36,889 bases of DNA from Poronia punctata (GCA_022579005.1 MU401765.1:1-36889); one strand, 5' to 3'; numbered from the stretch's first letter, positions 24,371-33,601 are shown. Translations and numbers: made by a program. Notes: a model not told the origin generated them from the sequence alone.

Positions 24371-25680
24371 ATTTTACTAATAAGGCATGTTATTTTTAAT
24401 ATTGCATATTATACTTAATTTAATAGCAAAAAAGATTTTAAATAGTATATAATATGTTTTTTTAATAGGGCTTTTATATAGTATAGCCTAGTATTTTATA
24501 TACTACTTATAAGCTATAATAAAGGCTATAATATAGCATAATATAAAGTTAATAAAATAATTTAATATATTAATTTTAAAGTTATCTTATTGCTTAACTA
24601 TAACGTATATAAGCATATTTAATACTTTAGCTAAATTGCTTATAGCTTGTAAATATAAATTAGCAGCATAAATTTGCTTTTTAAGTAGTTTTTATATATT
24701 TTTAATAAAGTTTATATTAAGTAAATATAGTAGCTAATTTAATACTTTATATTTATTAAAGTTAAAAAAGTTTTTTACTATATATATAGTATAAATAAAA
24801 GCGTTATTATATATAAAAATAAAGTTAAATTTAAAGTTTTTAAAAAAGTGCTTTTTAAGTATTTTTATATATACTTTAGCAGTTATGCTTTTTTATGCTA
24901 TATTAAAGTTGCTTAGCATAGCTATAAAATAAAACCTATAATTATAGCAAAATTTACTTTAAAACATTTATGTTTATATGTTTTTTTATAATAAAGTTAA
25001 ACATATTTAACTAATAAATATAATATACTTATTTTAAAAAAAATTAAAAAAAATTTAAAATAGTAGCAATACTTAGTATAAAAAGTATTAAACTTACTTT
25101 TAAAGCAAAAAGCCTATGCTATATATTAGCTATTATAATAATTAATACTAAATTTATTGCTAAAGAAAACACGCTACTAAAAATTAAAACTTTTATTTTA
25201 ATATACTAAAGCTTATTTTAACTTTTTTATAGCTGCTTAAAAAGTTAAAAATAGCTATTAAAGTGCTTATTAGTATATAATACCCTTTTTTTTAAGCTAC
25301 GTTTTTAAAGTGTTTAAAAACACATTTAAGCAAGTTATTTTATATAATTTATAAGTAAAAATAAAAAGATTAGCTTTAATATACTTTATAATATGCTTTT
25401 TATAATATTAATTTATTTAAAAAAGCTATTTTAGCTATAAGCGCAAACAAGCTAAGATTTAATTATTATAGCAAACTATAATATTAAATATACTTTTTTA
25501 TAAAATGCTAAATTTAACTGCTAAAAACCTTGCTATATACTTTGCTATATATAATAAATAAATTTTAGTTTTTATATAAAAGCTTTATTAATTTTTTAGG
25601 CCTGCAAAAAGTAGTATAGCCTAGCAAAACATATTTAAAAAAAAAGGTATAATAAAAAAGAAATAATTTATACAAAAAAA
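24371..25680. other. RIP-degraded middle of the inserted transposon
   Basis: 1.3 kb of A+T-rich sequence, with C almost only in CpT, between two ends of normal composition. If the insertion is an autonomous element its transposase gene should be here, but no domain can be read. The change in composition is abrupt at about 24375 and about 25680. Since RIP targets duplicated DNA, this suggests the middle is, or was, present in another long copy elsewhere in the genome while the ends were not. Confidence 0.6.
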
Positions 25681-25682
25681 CG

Positions 25683-25724
25683 CAGTAGGGGACTTTTTTG
25701 CTCGTTTCTAATAGGTCCCCACTG
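25683..25724. repeat. 42-bp foldback CAGTAGGGGAC ... GTCCCCACTG
   Basis: An imperfect palindrome with a 10-bp stem (one bulged A) around a 21-base loop containing CTCGTTTCTAATAG. The outer CAGT(A)GGGGAC arms and the internal CGTT resemble the terminal repeats of pogo/Fot-like elements, so this could be two such ends left after a deletion. That is a resemblance only. It sits exactly at the border between RIP-degraded and normal DNA. Confidence 0.5.
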
Positions 25725-25832
25725 TAAATGATCCTAGCCAGCCCTTTGCAACCCTATTCAAACGTAGCCAGGCTATAAAAGCCCTTGCAATTAGCTTTAT
25801 ACATAAGTGTGAGGTTACGTAAGCCACTTGCC

Positions 25833-25870
25833 TGGTTGGTTGGTTGGTTGGTTGGTTGGTTGGTTGGTTG
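25833..25870. repeat. (TTGG)n microsatellite
   Basis: An uninterrupted TTGG tetranucleotide tract of 38 bp (nine and a half copies) followed by TGTGTGGCGTGG. It creates a proline/threonine/asparagine-glutamine repeat frame on the - strand that is only a by-product of the repeat. Its perfection, in contrast to the mutated surroundings, suggests it is young or was never exposed to RIP. Confidence 0.95.
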
Positions 25871-25935
25871 TGTGTGGCGTGGTTGCAGTCAATTAGCATA
25901 CACCACCTTGACCGAAGGCCACACCAAGGAACCCG

Positions 25936-26046
25936 GACCTTGCTGCGCGCCGGCTGGCTAGGCTAGAGAGTGACTTCACATATCACATAAAGACCTTACA
26001 ATTGAAGGTCACTCTGTAGCCGTGGCGGCCGGCGCGGAGCAAGGTC
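25936..26046. repeat. Hairpin unit H1 (111 bp)
   Basis: The left arm GACCTTGCTGCGCGCCGGC pairs with the right arm GCCGGCGCGGAGCAAGGTC, with a further inner pairing of AGAGTGACTTCA with TTGAAGGTCACTCT around the loop CATATCACATAAAGACCTTA. It is about 85-90% identical in direct orientation to unit H2. It has high G+C and CpG content and no RIP signature. Confidence 0.85.
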
Positions 26047-26051
26047 GGGGT

Positions 26052-26135
26052 GGTCCTTGGTGTGGTCCTTGGTGTGGCCCTTGGTGTGGCCCTTGGTGTG
26101 GCCCTTGGTGTGGCCCTTGGTGTGGCCCTTGGGGC
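26052..26135. repeat. 12-bp minisatellite, seven units
   Basis: Units GGTCCTTGGTGT (first two), GGCCCTTGGTGT (next four) and GGCCCTTGGGGC (last). Because 12 is divisible by three, both strands stay open and give repeated G-P-W-C (+) or G-P-H-Q (-) peptides. I do not regard these as real genes. The tract lies exactly between the two hairpin units. Confidence 0.95.
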
Positions 26136-26155
26136 CAGACAAAGGGCCAGGCTAT

Positions 26156-26262
26156 CCTTGCTGCGTGCCGGCTAGCCAGGCCAGAAAGTGACTTCACATA
26201 TCACATAAAGCCCTTACAATTGAAGGTCACTCTCTAGCGTTGGCAGCTGGCGCGTAGCAAGG
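26156..26262. repeat. Hairpin unit H2 (107 bp)
   Basis: A direct, slightly diverged copy of H1. The left arm CCTTGCTGCGTGCCGGC pairs with TGGCGCGTAGCAAGG, and the same loop core TCACATATCACATAAAG is kept. Differences from H1 include CGCGCC to CGTGCC and GCCGTGG to GCGTTGG, in part transitions at CpG or CpC. Confidence 0.85.
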
Positions 26263-26297
26263 TTGGTGTAGCCTTTGGTCAAGGTGGTGGTGTATGC

Positions 26298-26624
26298 AAA
26301 GGTGGTGGAGAAATGACCATGCAATAAGGTTAGAAATTTTTCTTAAGTCCAAAGTGGGTAAATGGCAGCAGGTTAAACCTAGCGGCATGGCTGCAAGGGG
26401 CCTAGGTACCTAGCAGGCCTGTCTGATACTTACGTTCTAGTAGCGGTGTTATCTGCTAAAGTTTAGCAAATAGACCCTAAGCTGCGGATAGATGTACATT
26501 GCTATAGAAATTGTATAGGAAGGTACTTCCAATGCTAGAAATTCACAACGGGTGTGGATTTTATAACGCTTGTAGCTATTGTATAATGCTAATAGCTGTT
26601 GTAGCCTTCTTTAATCTCTTGCTA
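26298..26624. other. Right end of the inserted transposon, normal composition
   Basis: 327 bp of non-RIP sequence. It contains the perfect 12-bp palindrome CTAGGTACCTAG (26402-26413) inside GGGGCCTAGGTACCTAGCAG. Subterminal motif copies lie at 26544-26572 (CACAACGGGTGTG, ATAACGCTTGTA), a short GCTGTTGTAGCC precedes the end, and the terminal repeat TCTTGCTATA closes the element. No reading frame of note was seen. Confidence 0.6.
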
Positions 26625-28484
26625 TAGTAGCTAAGTTAAAAATGCTATTAAAGAAAATTTGCTTTAAACTTTAGTTTTTTAGTATATATTATTAATAAGT
26701 TTTTTTAAGTATAAAAAAAAGCTTTATTTATGCTTAAAAGTAAGTATTTTAAAATATATTATTTATATTAGTTTTATATATAATATAGTTATAAGCTGTT
26801 TATTTTTTAAAAGTAGCTTTTAAGTAGCTTTATATTTTATTAAATCTTTTTTTAACTTAAAATTTTAAATAAAATAAAGTTAGTTATAAAATTTATATAG
26901 TAAGCTATATTTTTAAGCTAAAAAGTAAAAAGCTTTAAAGTGTTTTAAACTATTATATTAACGTTTTTATATACTTAAATTAATATAACTATACTATTAG
27001 TATATATTAAGTTTTTATTAAGTATATTTTTAATATTATAAAAATAACTTATTTTATTAAAAATATAAAAAGTAGATTTTAAGTTAAAAATAGCAAAGTT
27101 TTTTTAAAAAAATATAAGCTATATTTTTGCTATTTACTAGCTTTAAAGCTAGTATAAGTAATAACTTATTTTAGTTATTTTTTTATATAACCTTTTTATT
27201 AATTTTAATTTTTTTTATACTTGCTTTTATAGTTTTATAAGCTTTAATTTTTTTTTAAGCTTAAGGTTATGTTTTATTTTTAGCTTAATATAGTTAGCAA
27301 TTTAAGTGTTTATTATAAAATCTTTACTAGTATTTTATTTAAAAAAGTATTAATAACTAAGTAGATTATAAAAGCTTTTATATATAAAATAAACCTTTTA
27401 AATATTAAAAGTATTTTTTAAGTTTTTTTATTAGTATAGTATTGCTTTTATAAGCAAAGCTTTTACTATAGCTATAAAGTATAAATTTATTATAAGCTTT
27501 ATAGACTTTTTTTATTTATTAAAAAAATAATATTAAAGCTTTGTTTTTCAATTTTTTTTATTAGTTATACTTTTTTTTAAAAAGGTTACTAATAACTTTT
27601 TATTATTTTTAGTTTTTTTATTGCTTTTTAAAATCTGTTTAAGTATATAAATTTATAATTATTGTTTAGTGTTTTAAAGTGCTATTTAGTAGGGCTATTT
27701 AATGGTTTAAATAAAAAGTGTTTAACTAGTGCTTATATTTATTTTTAAGTACTTTGATAATGTTTTTAAATAGTTTTATAATTAGTAAATATTTAAAAAC
27801 TTTATATTTTTTAAGCTTTATAACTAGTTGTTTTTAATTAATAATAAACTTTATAAGATTTTTAATATTTTTTTAAATATTAGTTAATAAAGTTTATATA
27901 ATTAAAGCATACTATTTTATTTAATATAACGCTTATAAGTATACTAATAACTTTTAAAGTATTATACTAAAATTTTAGTTTTTCTTTAGCTTAAAGTAAT
28001 AAAGTTAATATATAGTAAATATTAAATTTTAAACTTATATTTTTAGTTTATATTTTTTATTAATAATTATAATATATATTTTTACTTTGCTTTTATATAA
28101 GCTAGTTATAAATTTATAGTTGCTTTTAATATTAGTAATAAGTTTATAAAATTTAGTTATAATATTTAATATATTAATAAATTTGTTATTATTTATAATT
28201 AATATATTTTTAGCTATATAAAAGCTATTTTAAGTTTTTTTTTAATTAAGCTTTTTAGTAAATTTGCTTATATTAAATTATATTAGCTTTTTTAGCTAAA
28301 AAACCTTATTTATAAAGTTAATATACTTTTATAAGTTAAAAAAGTATGCTTTTACTTTAAACTTTTTATTTTAAATATTTTTTTTAAAAAAACTTAAAAT
28401 ATCTTTTAATTTTATTATTATAATAGCTAAATTGCTATATTTATTATACTTTAATAATAATAATAAGCAAATAAAACTTTTAAT
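26625..28484. other. 5' interior of copia relic B, degraded
   Basis: Up to about 27450 this aligns with the reverse complement of A 5035-5855. Beyond that it has no partner in the window. By position on the - strand it should contain gag, protease and the primer-binding site next to the right LTR. The sequence entering the interior from that LTR reads ATAATTAAAAGTTTTATTTG on the - strand, which I cannot match to a tRNA. No motif is readable. Confidence 0.6.
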
Positions 28485-28705
28485 TATTAAAACTTAATAA
28501 TATAGCTTATAATATATAATTATATTATATAATATATAAAAAAAAGATTTTTTTTATTATAAAGTTTTTTTATACTAAATAAGTAAAAGGAAACTTTTTA
28601 TAAAAAAACCTTTTCTTTTATAGTACTCTTTATTTTAACTATATCCTTTTTACTATATAGGCATTACATTAATTATAGTTTTCTTATAACCTGTTAGTTC
28701 TAACA
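28485..28705 (-). repeat. Right LTR of copia relic B (5' LTR in element orientation)
   Basis: It begins TATTAAAACTTAATAATATA and ends CTGTTAGTTCTAACA. It is the least mutated of the three copies at its outer end, keeping ATTACATTAATTATAG and CCTGTTAGTTCTAACA, which lets the terminal TGTTAGAAC of the family be recognised in element orientation. Confidence 0.85.
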
Positions 28706-28713
28706 CTATCTCC

Positions 28714-28807
28714 CTTGTAAACTTGGGCATATGTCGATTTTACTAAATTAACACATGACTATCTATACTGGGAGCCTTGGAGGTGTAATTAAACCCGAGT
28801 TTACGAG
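28714..28807. mobile_element. 94-bp foldback (MITE-like) element at the copia/satellite border
   Basis: Terminal inverted repeats CTTGTAAACTTGGG (28714-28727) and CCCGAGTTTACGAG (28794-28807) match at 12 of 14 positions, the two differences being transitions. The enclosed DNA has normal composition (for example TATACTGGGAGCCTTGGAGG), in contrast to both flanks. A very small non-autonomous DNA transposon is one reading. A leftover single-copy junction fragment with a chance palindrome is the other. No target-site duplication is evident. Confidence 0.5.
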
Positions 28808-31085
28808 AAGTAATCCTTTTAGCTATAGCTTTAGAAATTATTTAACTTAACCCCTTTAGCCCTTGGCTAATAGCTTTAAAAATTACCTAACCTAACCCTT
28901 TTAGCCTTTAGCCTTAAAATTTAACCTTTTTAGCTATAACCTTTTTAGTTATTCTCCTTATTAGCTATAGCTTTAAATTTTAATATTTTTAGCTATAGCT
29001 TTAAATTTTAACACTTTTAGTTATACTTTTAAAAATAACTTTTTTTAGCTTATAACTTTTTTATTTACTATTTTAGCTATAACCTTTTTATTTACTTTTT
29101 ATAGCTATAACGTTTTTAACTACTTTTTTTAGCTATAGCTTTAAATTTTTTTTATAGCTATAACCTTTTTAATTACTTCTTTTTTTTTAGCTTTTAGCTT
29201 TAAAAATTACTTAACTTAATACTTTTAGCCTTTAGCTTTATAATTTATTTTTTATAGTTTTAACTTTTTTAATTATTAACTATATTTTTTAGCTTTAAAA
29301 ATTACTTAACTTAAATTTTTTAGCTTATAATTATAACCTTTTTAGTTACTTTTTTTAGCTATAGCTTTAAATTTTAACTTATTTAGCTATATAACTTTTT
29401 TAATTACTTTTTATAGCTATAGCTTTAAATTTTAACACTTTTAGTTATAGTTTAAAATTTTAAGCCTTTTAGTTATAGTTTTTCTTTATTATATTTTATA
29501 GCTATAGCTTTAAATCTTAATATATTTAGTTATAGCTTTAAATTTTAATAACTTTAATTATAGCTTTAAAAATAATTTAACTTAACTTTATTAGCTATAA
29601 CTTTTTTAGTTACTTTTTTTAACTATAGCTTTAAATTTTACTTATTATAGCTATAATTCTTTTAACTATTTTTTTTAGCTATAGCTTTAAATTTAACTTT
29701 TTTAGCCTTTAGCTTTAAAAATTACTTAACTTAACTTTTTTACTTATAGCTTTAAATTTAACTTTTATAGTTATAACTATTTTAGTTACTTTTTAAACCC
29801 TTTTTTTTCTTTTTTTTTATAAGCTTTTAGCTTTAAAAATTAGTTAACTTATAGCTATAGTTTTAAATTTTATTTTTTATAGCTATAACTTTAAATTTTA
29901 ATAGTTTTAATTATAGCTTTAAAAATATTTTAACTTAAACCTTTTAGCTTTTAGCTTTAATAATTAACTTTTTTAGCTATAATTATTTTAGTTATTATTT
30001 ATAGCTATAATCTTTTAAATACTTTTTTTAGCTTTAGCTTTAAATTTTATTGTTTATAGCTATAGCTTTAAATTTTAATAGCTTTAATTATAGCTTTAAA
30101 AATAACTTCTTTTAGCTATAACTTTTTTATTTTTATTTTTTAGCTTTTAAGTATAAAAATTACTTAACTTAGCTTTTTTAGCTTTTAGCTATAAGCTTTT
30201 TAACTACTTTTTATAGCTATAGCTTTAAATTTTACTTTTTATAAAAAATATTTTTAACTATTTTTTTAACTATATCTTTATATTTTACATTTTTAGTTTT
30301 TAGCTTTAAAAATTATTTAGTTTAGCTTTTTTTCTTTACTTTTATTAGCTATAGCTTTAAATTTTAACTTTTTTAACTATAACCTTTTTAGTTACTTTCT
30401 TAGCTTTAAGCTTTAAAAATTACTTAATATAGCTTTTTATAGCTATATTCTTTTTTCTTTTTTTCCTTTTTTAACCTTTTTTAGCTATAATCTTTTTAGT
30501 TATTTTTTAAGCTATAGTTTTAAATTTTATTTTTTATAACTATAATCTTTTTAACTACTTTTTTTAGCTCTAGCTTTAAATTTTAAACTTTTAGCTTTTA
30601 GCTTTAAAATTTACTTAATTTAACTACTTTTAGCTATAACTTTTTTAATTACTTTTTTAGCTTTTAGTTTTAAAATTTACTTTTTTTAATTATAGCTTTA
30701 AATATTACTTTTTCAACTACTTTTTTTTATTATAGCTTTAAAAATTATATAACTTAACTTTATATAGCTATAACCTTTTTAGCTACTTTTTTAAAGCATA
30801 ACTTTCTTAACTACCTTTTATTGCTATAACCTTTTAAGTTACTTTTTTTAGCTTTAGCTTTAAATTTAACTTTTAATTTTTTTTAGCTTATAGCTTTATA
30901 AATTATTTAACTATATCTTTTAAAGGTTTAAAATTTAATATTTATAAGTATAACTTTTTTAGTTGCTTTAGCTTATTTTTTAGCTTTTAACTTTAAAAAT
31001 TACTTAAGCTAAACTTTATATTTACTTTTTTTAGTTATAATATTTAAAATAACCTTTTATAGTTATAACTATTATAGTTACTTTT
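28808..31085 (+). repeat. Degenerate satellite array, forward block 1
   Basis: Hundreds of bases are built from a few interleaved related units of about 27-40 bp: TTTTTAGCTATAACC followed by TTTTTAGTTACTT, AGCTATAGCTTTAAATTTTAA, and TTTAGCTTTAAAAATTACTT followed by AACTTAACC. The left edge keeps less mutated forms such as CCTAACCTAACCC (28886-28898) and CCCTTTAGCCCTTGGC, showing that the ancestral units were richer in C on this strand. RIP or general C-to-T decay explains the present T-rich form. No regular single period could be fixed by eye. Confidence 0.85.
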
Positions 31086-31094
31086 TATAGCTAA

Positions 31095-31450
31095 AAATAA
31101 TATAAGTTATTTAAAAAGGTAATAGTTATAATAAGTAAATTTAAAAGGTTATAGCTTTAATAGGTTATTTTTAAAGGTTATAGCTTTAGTAAGTTGTTTT
31201 TAAAGGTAATAGTTATAGTAAGTAAATTTAAAAGGTTATAGTTATAATAAGTTATTTTAAAAGGTTATAGCTATAATAAGTAAAACTTAAAAGTAATAGC
31301 TATAGTAAGTAAATTTAAAAAGTTATAGTTATAATAGGTTATTTTAAAAGGTTATAGCTATAATAAGTAAATTTTAAAAGTAATAGTTATAGTTAATTTA
31401 AGTTATTTAAAAAGCTATAGCCTTAGTAGGTTATTTTTAAAAGCTACTAT
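31095..31450 (-). repeat. Satellite array, inverted block 1
   Basis: After the junction AAATAATATAAGTTATTT the units run in the opposite orientation with a clearer alternating period of about 28 bp: AAGTAAATTTAAAAGGTTAT then AGGTTATTTTAAAAGGTTAT, each followed by AGCTATAAT or AGCTATAGT. About a dozen units are present. The inversion point is reproduced at 36690. Confidence 0.85.
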
Positions 31451-31454
31451 TTCC

Positions 31455-31511
31455 TATTTTTTAGCAAAACATACTTTTTAGCAAACTAAGAACTTTATAT
31501 AAAACTTACTT
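31455..31511. repeat. Left terminal inverted repeat of the satellite-nested transposon
   Basis: Pairs with 33545-33601 in inverted orientation; shared landmarks are TACTTTTTAGCAAA and AACTTTATATAAAA. The bases just outside (TTTCC on the left, AAAAA on the right) may belong to the element if the right-hand GG was changed to AA by RIP. Confidence 0.75.
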
Positions 31512-33544
31512 TTTTTACTTATACCGTTTCTATTTAATAATAAAGCTATTTATAAATATAAAACATTGCTAAATAGTTTATTAATTAAGCTATTATATAA
31601 TATAGCTTAATAATAAGTTAAAAATATAAGAGGTAGTATAATTAGCTTATAAAGTAAAGCTATATTATATAAATTTAATATAATTTATTAACTTACTTTT
31701 TTAAGTTAAAGCTATATACCTTTATTAAAAATAAAGCTATTATAATGCTGCTATATATAAAAAAATTGTTAGCTAATGCTATATTTAAATATATTAATAA
31801 TAATATAAGCTTTAAAGTAGTTATAAAAAAATAAAGCTTTTTAAAGTTTATTATTAGCTATAAGCTTTTTAAATAAATATTTTTAAAAAAAATATTTTAC
31901 TTTAATAAATTGCTAACAAAAACGTAAAAAAACTACGTTATAAAGTAAATATTATGCTAAAAAAGCTTAAAACAGCTTTATTATATTTAGCTATATGTGC
32001 AATTACTATTAAAATAGCTAAAAGTAATAGCTATAAAAAGCTTTTTAATAAAAATTAGATTGCTAGCTTTAAAAAGCAAAATTTAAAACTTTATACTAAA
32101 ATAAAAAAATGTTAAAAAGCAGTATATTTTAATAGCTTTATAACAAAAGCTATAAATTAATATTTTAATTACTATAAAGATTTAAAGTAAGTAAAGCTAA
32201 AAAATACTGTAATATAAATAAAAAGAATTATAGCAACTTTTAGTTAATAAACTTTTTTTTTAACTTTAAGCTTACTAGGTTTTAAAAAACAATTTATTAG
32301 TTTTAAAGTTTTTTATAAGCAAAAAAGCTATTTTAAAAAGCTTTTAAAGCTATAGCTAAACTTTATTTATTAAAGCTATTTTTATAACAAGTATAGCTTT
32401 TAATCTAGCTATTATTTTTTTTAAAAAAAAACTTTTAAAAATAGTAGTTTATTAAAAAGTTTTATACTATAGCAAATTAGCACTATATTTATTTAAAAAA
32501 GTAAATAAGCAATAAAATTGCTATAAAGTAGCTAATATTAATATTTATTTTTTAAGCTTATAAAATATAAAAAGAAAATAATTTAAAAGCTATACTTTTA
32601 ATTTTTAATAAGTATATTACTTATATTTTTATAAAGATTTTTGTTTTATTTTGTTTATTTTTTTAAAGTTAAAAATTATATTATAAAGTTAACTTTTTTA
32701 TTTAAAATAAGTTTATAATTTAAAGCTACTTAAATAATATATAACTTTATTTTTTACTAGCTTATATTTTTTATAGCTTATAGCTATTTAATAATAAACT
32801 TTATAATACTTTTAAAGCTACTTATAAAAAGTATTTATAAGCTTTATTATTATTAACAAATATAGCGCTAATAAATAAAGTTAACTTTTTTAGTACTATT
32901 TTTAAAGTTAAGCTAATATATTTACGCTAAAAACCTTAAAAAAAACTTTTAAATAATAAGCAACTAGCTTATAAGCTATATAAAAGCTTTAGTATACTTA
33001 AAATTGTAAATAAAATAAGCAAAAGCTTTAAAGCTAGTTAACTAAGATTTTAGCTATAAAATTATACTTTTAAAACTAAAAAATAGCTATAAAATAAAAG
33101 CTTTAGCTAAAACTAAAAGTTTATAAACTTAAAAGCATATATAAAAAGTTTTTATAATATTTAAAAAAATATAAGCTAAAGTAATAACTTAAAAGTAATA
33201 AATTTAAGCTTTTAAAGCTTAAATTAACTATATATACTTTAAAAGAAAAATACTTAATTTTAATAAACACTTTTAAACTATAATTAAAGTACTTATAAAA
33301 GCTTTTTTTATTATAAAAGAAAATATAAATATAAATATAAGTAAGTTAAAAAAGTAAGTAATATTAAAAGCAATAAAAAGATATTATAAAAATACTTTAA
33401 CTATAAGCTAATATATTAATATAATTTAAACGCTAAATAAAAAAACTAAAAAAATATATAAATTAGCTTGCTACTTTTTTATAATTTGCTATATTTAGCT
33501 TTATATAAAACCTTTTAGTTACTATATAATTAATTTTTAAAATA

Positions 33545-33601
33545 AATAACTTTTATATAAAGTTTTTAGTTTTGCTAAAAAGTACGTCTTGCTAAAAAAT
33601 A
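33545..33601. repeat. Right terminal inverted repeat of the satellite-nested transposon
   Basis: The inverted partner of 31455-31511. It keeps a GACGT (in AAGTACGTCTTGC) where the left copy has AACAT, so some G/C has survived here. Confidence 0.75.

Larger units (their letters stand above)
25896..26297. repeat. Composite nested palindrome with internal minisatellite
   Basis: Outer arms GCATACACCACCTTGACC...ACACCAAGG (25896-25929) and their inverted partner (26263-26297, GGTGTAGCCTTTGG...GTGTATGC) enclose two related hairpins (25936-26046 and 26156-26262). The hairpins flank seven 12-bp tandem repeats (26052-26135). The arms differ by one 3-bp indel and a few substitutions, mostly transitions. 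The layout is outer arm, hairpin, tandem repeat, hairpin, outer arm. It could be a foldback/MITE-like element that duplicated internally, or a hotspot of cruciform-driven expansion. I see no coding capacity and no clear target-site duplication. Confidence 0.8.
24036..26624. mobile_element. 2.6 kb DNA transposon insertion in copia B (possibly hAT-like)
   Basis: The uninterrupted sequence in element A (around 5845-5880, reverse strand GTTTTAAATATCTAAGTT) shows the empty site. In B the left half stops at GGTTTTAAGTACT (to 24035) and the right half resumes at TAGTAGCTAAGTT (from 26625). The repeated TAAGTACT / TAGTAGCT could be a decayed 8-bp target duplication. The ends form an imperfect inverted repeat of about 32 bp: left TACTGCTATAAGAGTTGC..., right (reverse complement) TACTATAGCAAGAGATTA..., both reaching AGGCTACAA. 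Subterminal copies of ACAACGCTTGT occur at both ends in both orientations. An 8-bp duplication and clustered subterminal motifs fit hAT elements, but no transposase is readable. The ends have normal G+C and the middle is RIP-degraded. Confidence 0.65.
20539..28705 (-). mobile_element. Ty1/copia retrotransposon relic B, two LTRs, carrying a 2.6 kb insertion
   Basis: An 8.17 kb LTR element, about 5.6 kb without the insertion at 24036-26624. It lies in inverted orientation to element A and aligns with it from its left LTR to about 27450. Copia RT and RNase H therefore lie on the - strand (about 21048-22137). LTRs are 20539-20760 and 28485-28705, both with TGTTA...TAACA ends. The flanking pentamers ATACT and CTATC do not match, so no target-site duplication is visible. 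From 27450 to 28484 B has no counterpart in A within the window. B is thoroughly RIP-mutated except in the inserted element. Confidence 0.85.
31455..33601. mobile_element. 2.15 kb inverted-repeat DNA transposon relic inside the satellite
   Basis: Terminal inverted repeats of about 57 bp are 31455-31511 (TATTTTTTAGCAAAACATAC..., then TTTTTAGCAAACTAAG...) and 33545-33601. They differ at only a handful of positions, mostly transitions. Each contains the word TTTTTAGCAAA twice. Satellite units in the same inverted orientation lie on both sides, so the element inserted into the array. TA at both outer edges would fit a Tc1/mariner-type insertion, but TA is uninformative in this DNA. The interior is fully AT-degraded and no transposase is readable. 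Confidence 0.7.

Noticed and set aside
25708..25899. 63-codon - strand frame with NQPT repeats
   Set aside because: The NQPT part is the translated TTGG microsatellite. Only the AKGWLGS part is of interest, and it is reported as a repeated segment.
26009..26237. Overlapping frames on both strands giving GPHQ or GPWC repeats
   Set aside because: Both are translations of the 12-bp minisatellite, which stays open because its period is a multiple of three.
28808..31085. CRISPR-like regular repeats
   Set aside because: Units are adjacent, variable in length and interleaved with no unique spacers, and the context is a eukaryotic RIP-mutated repeat region.
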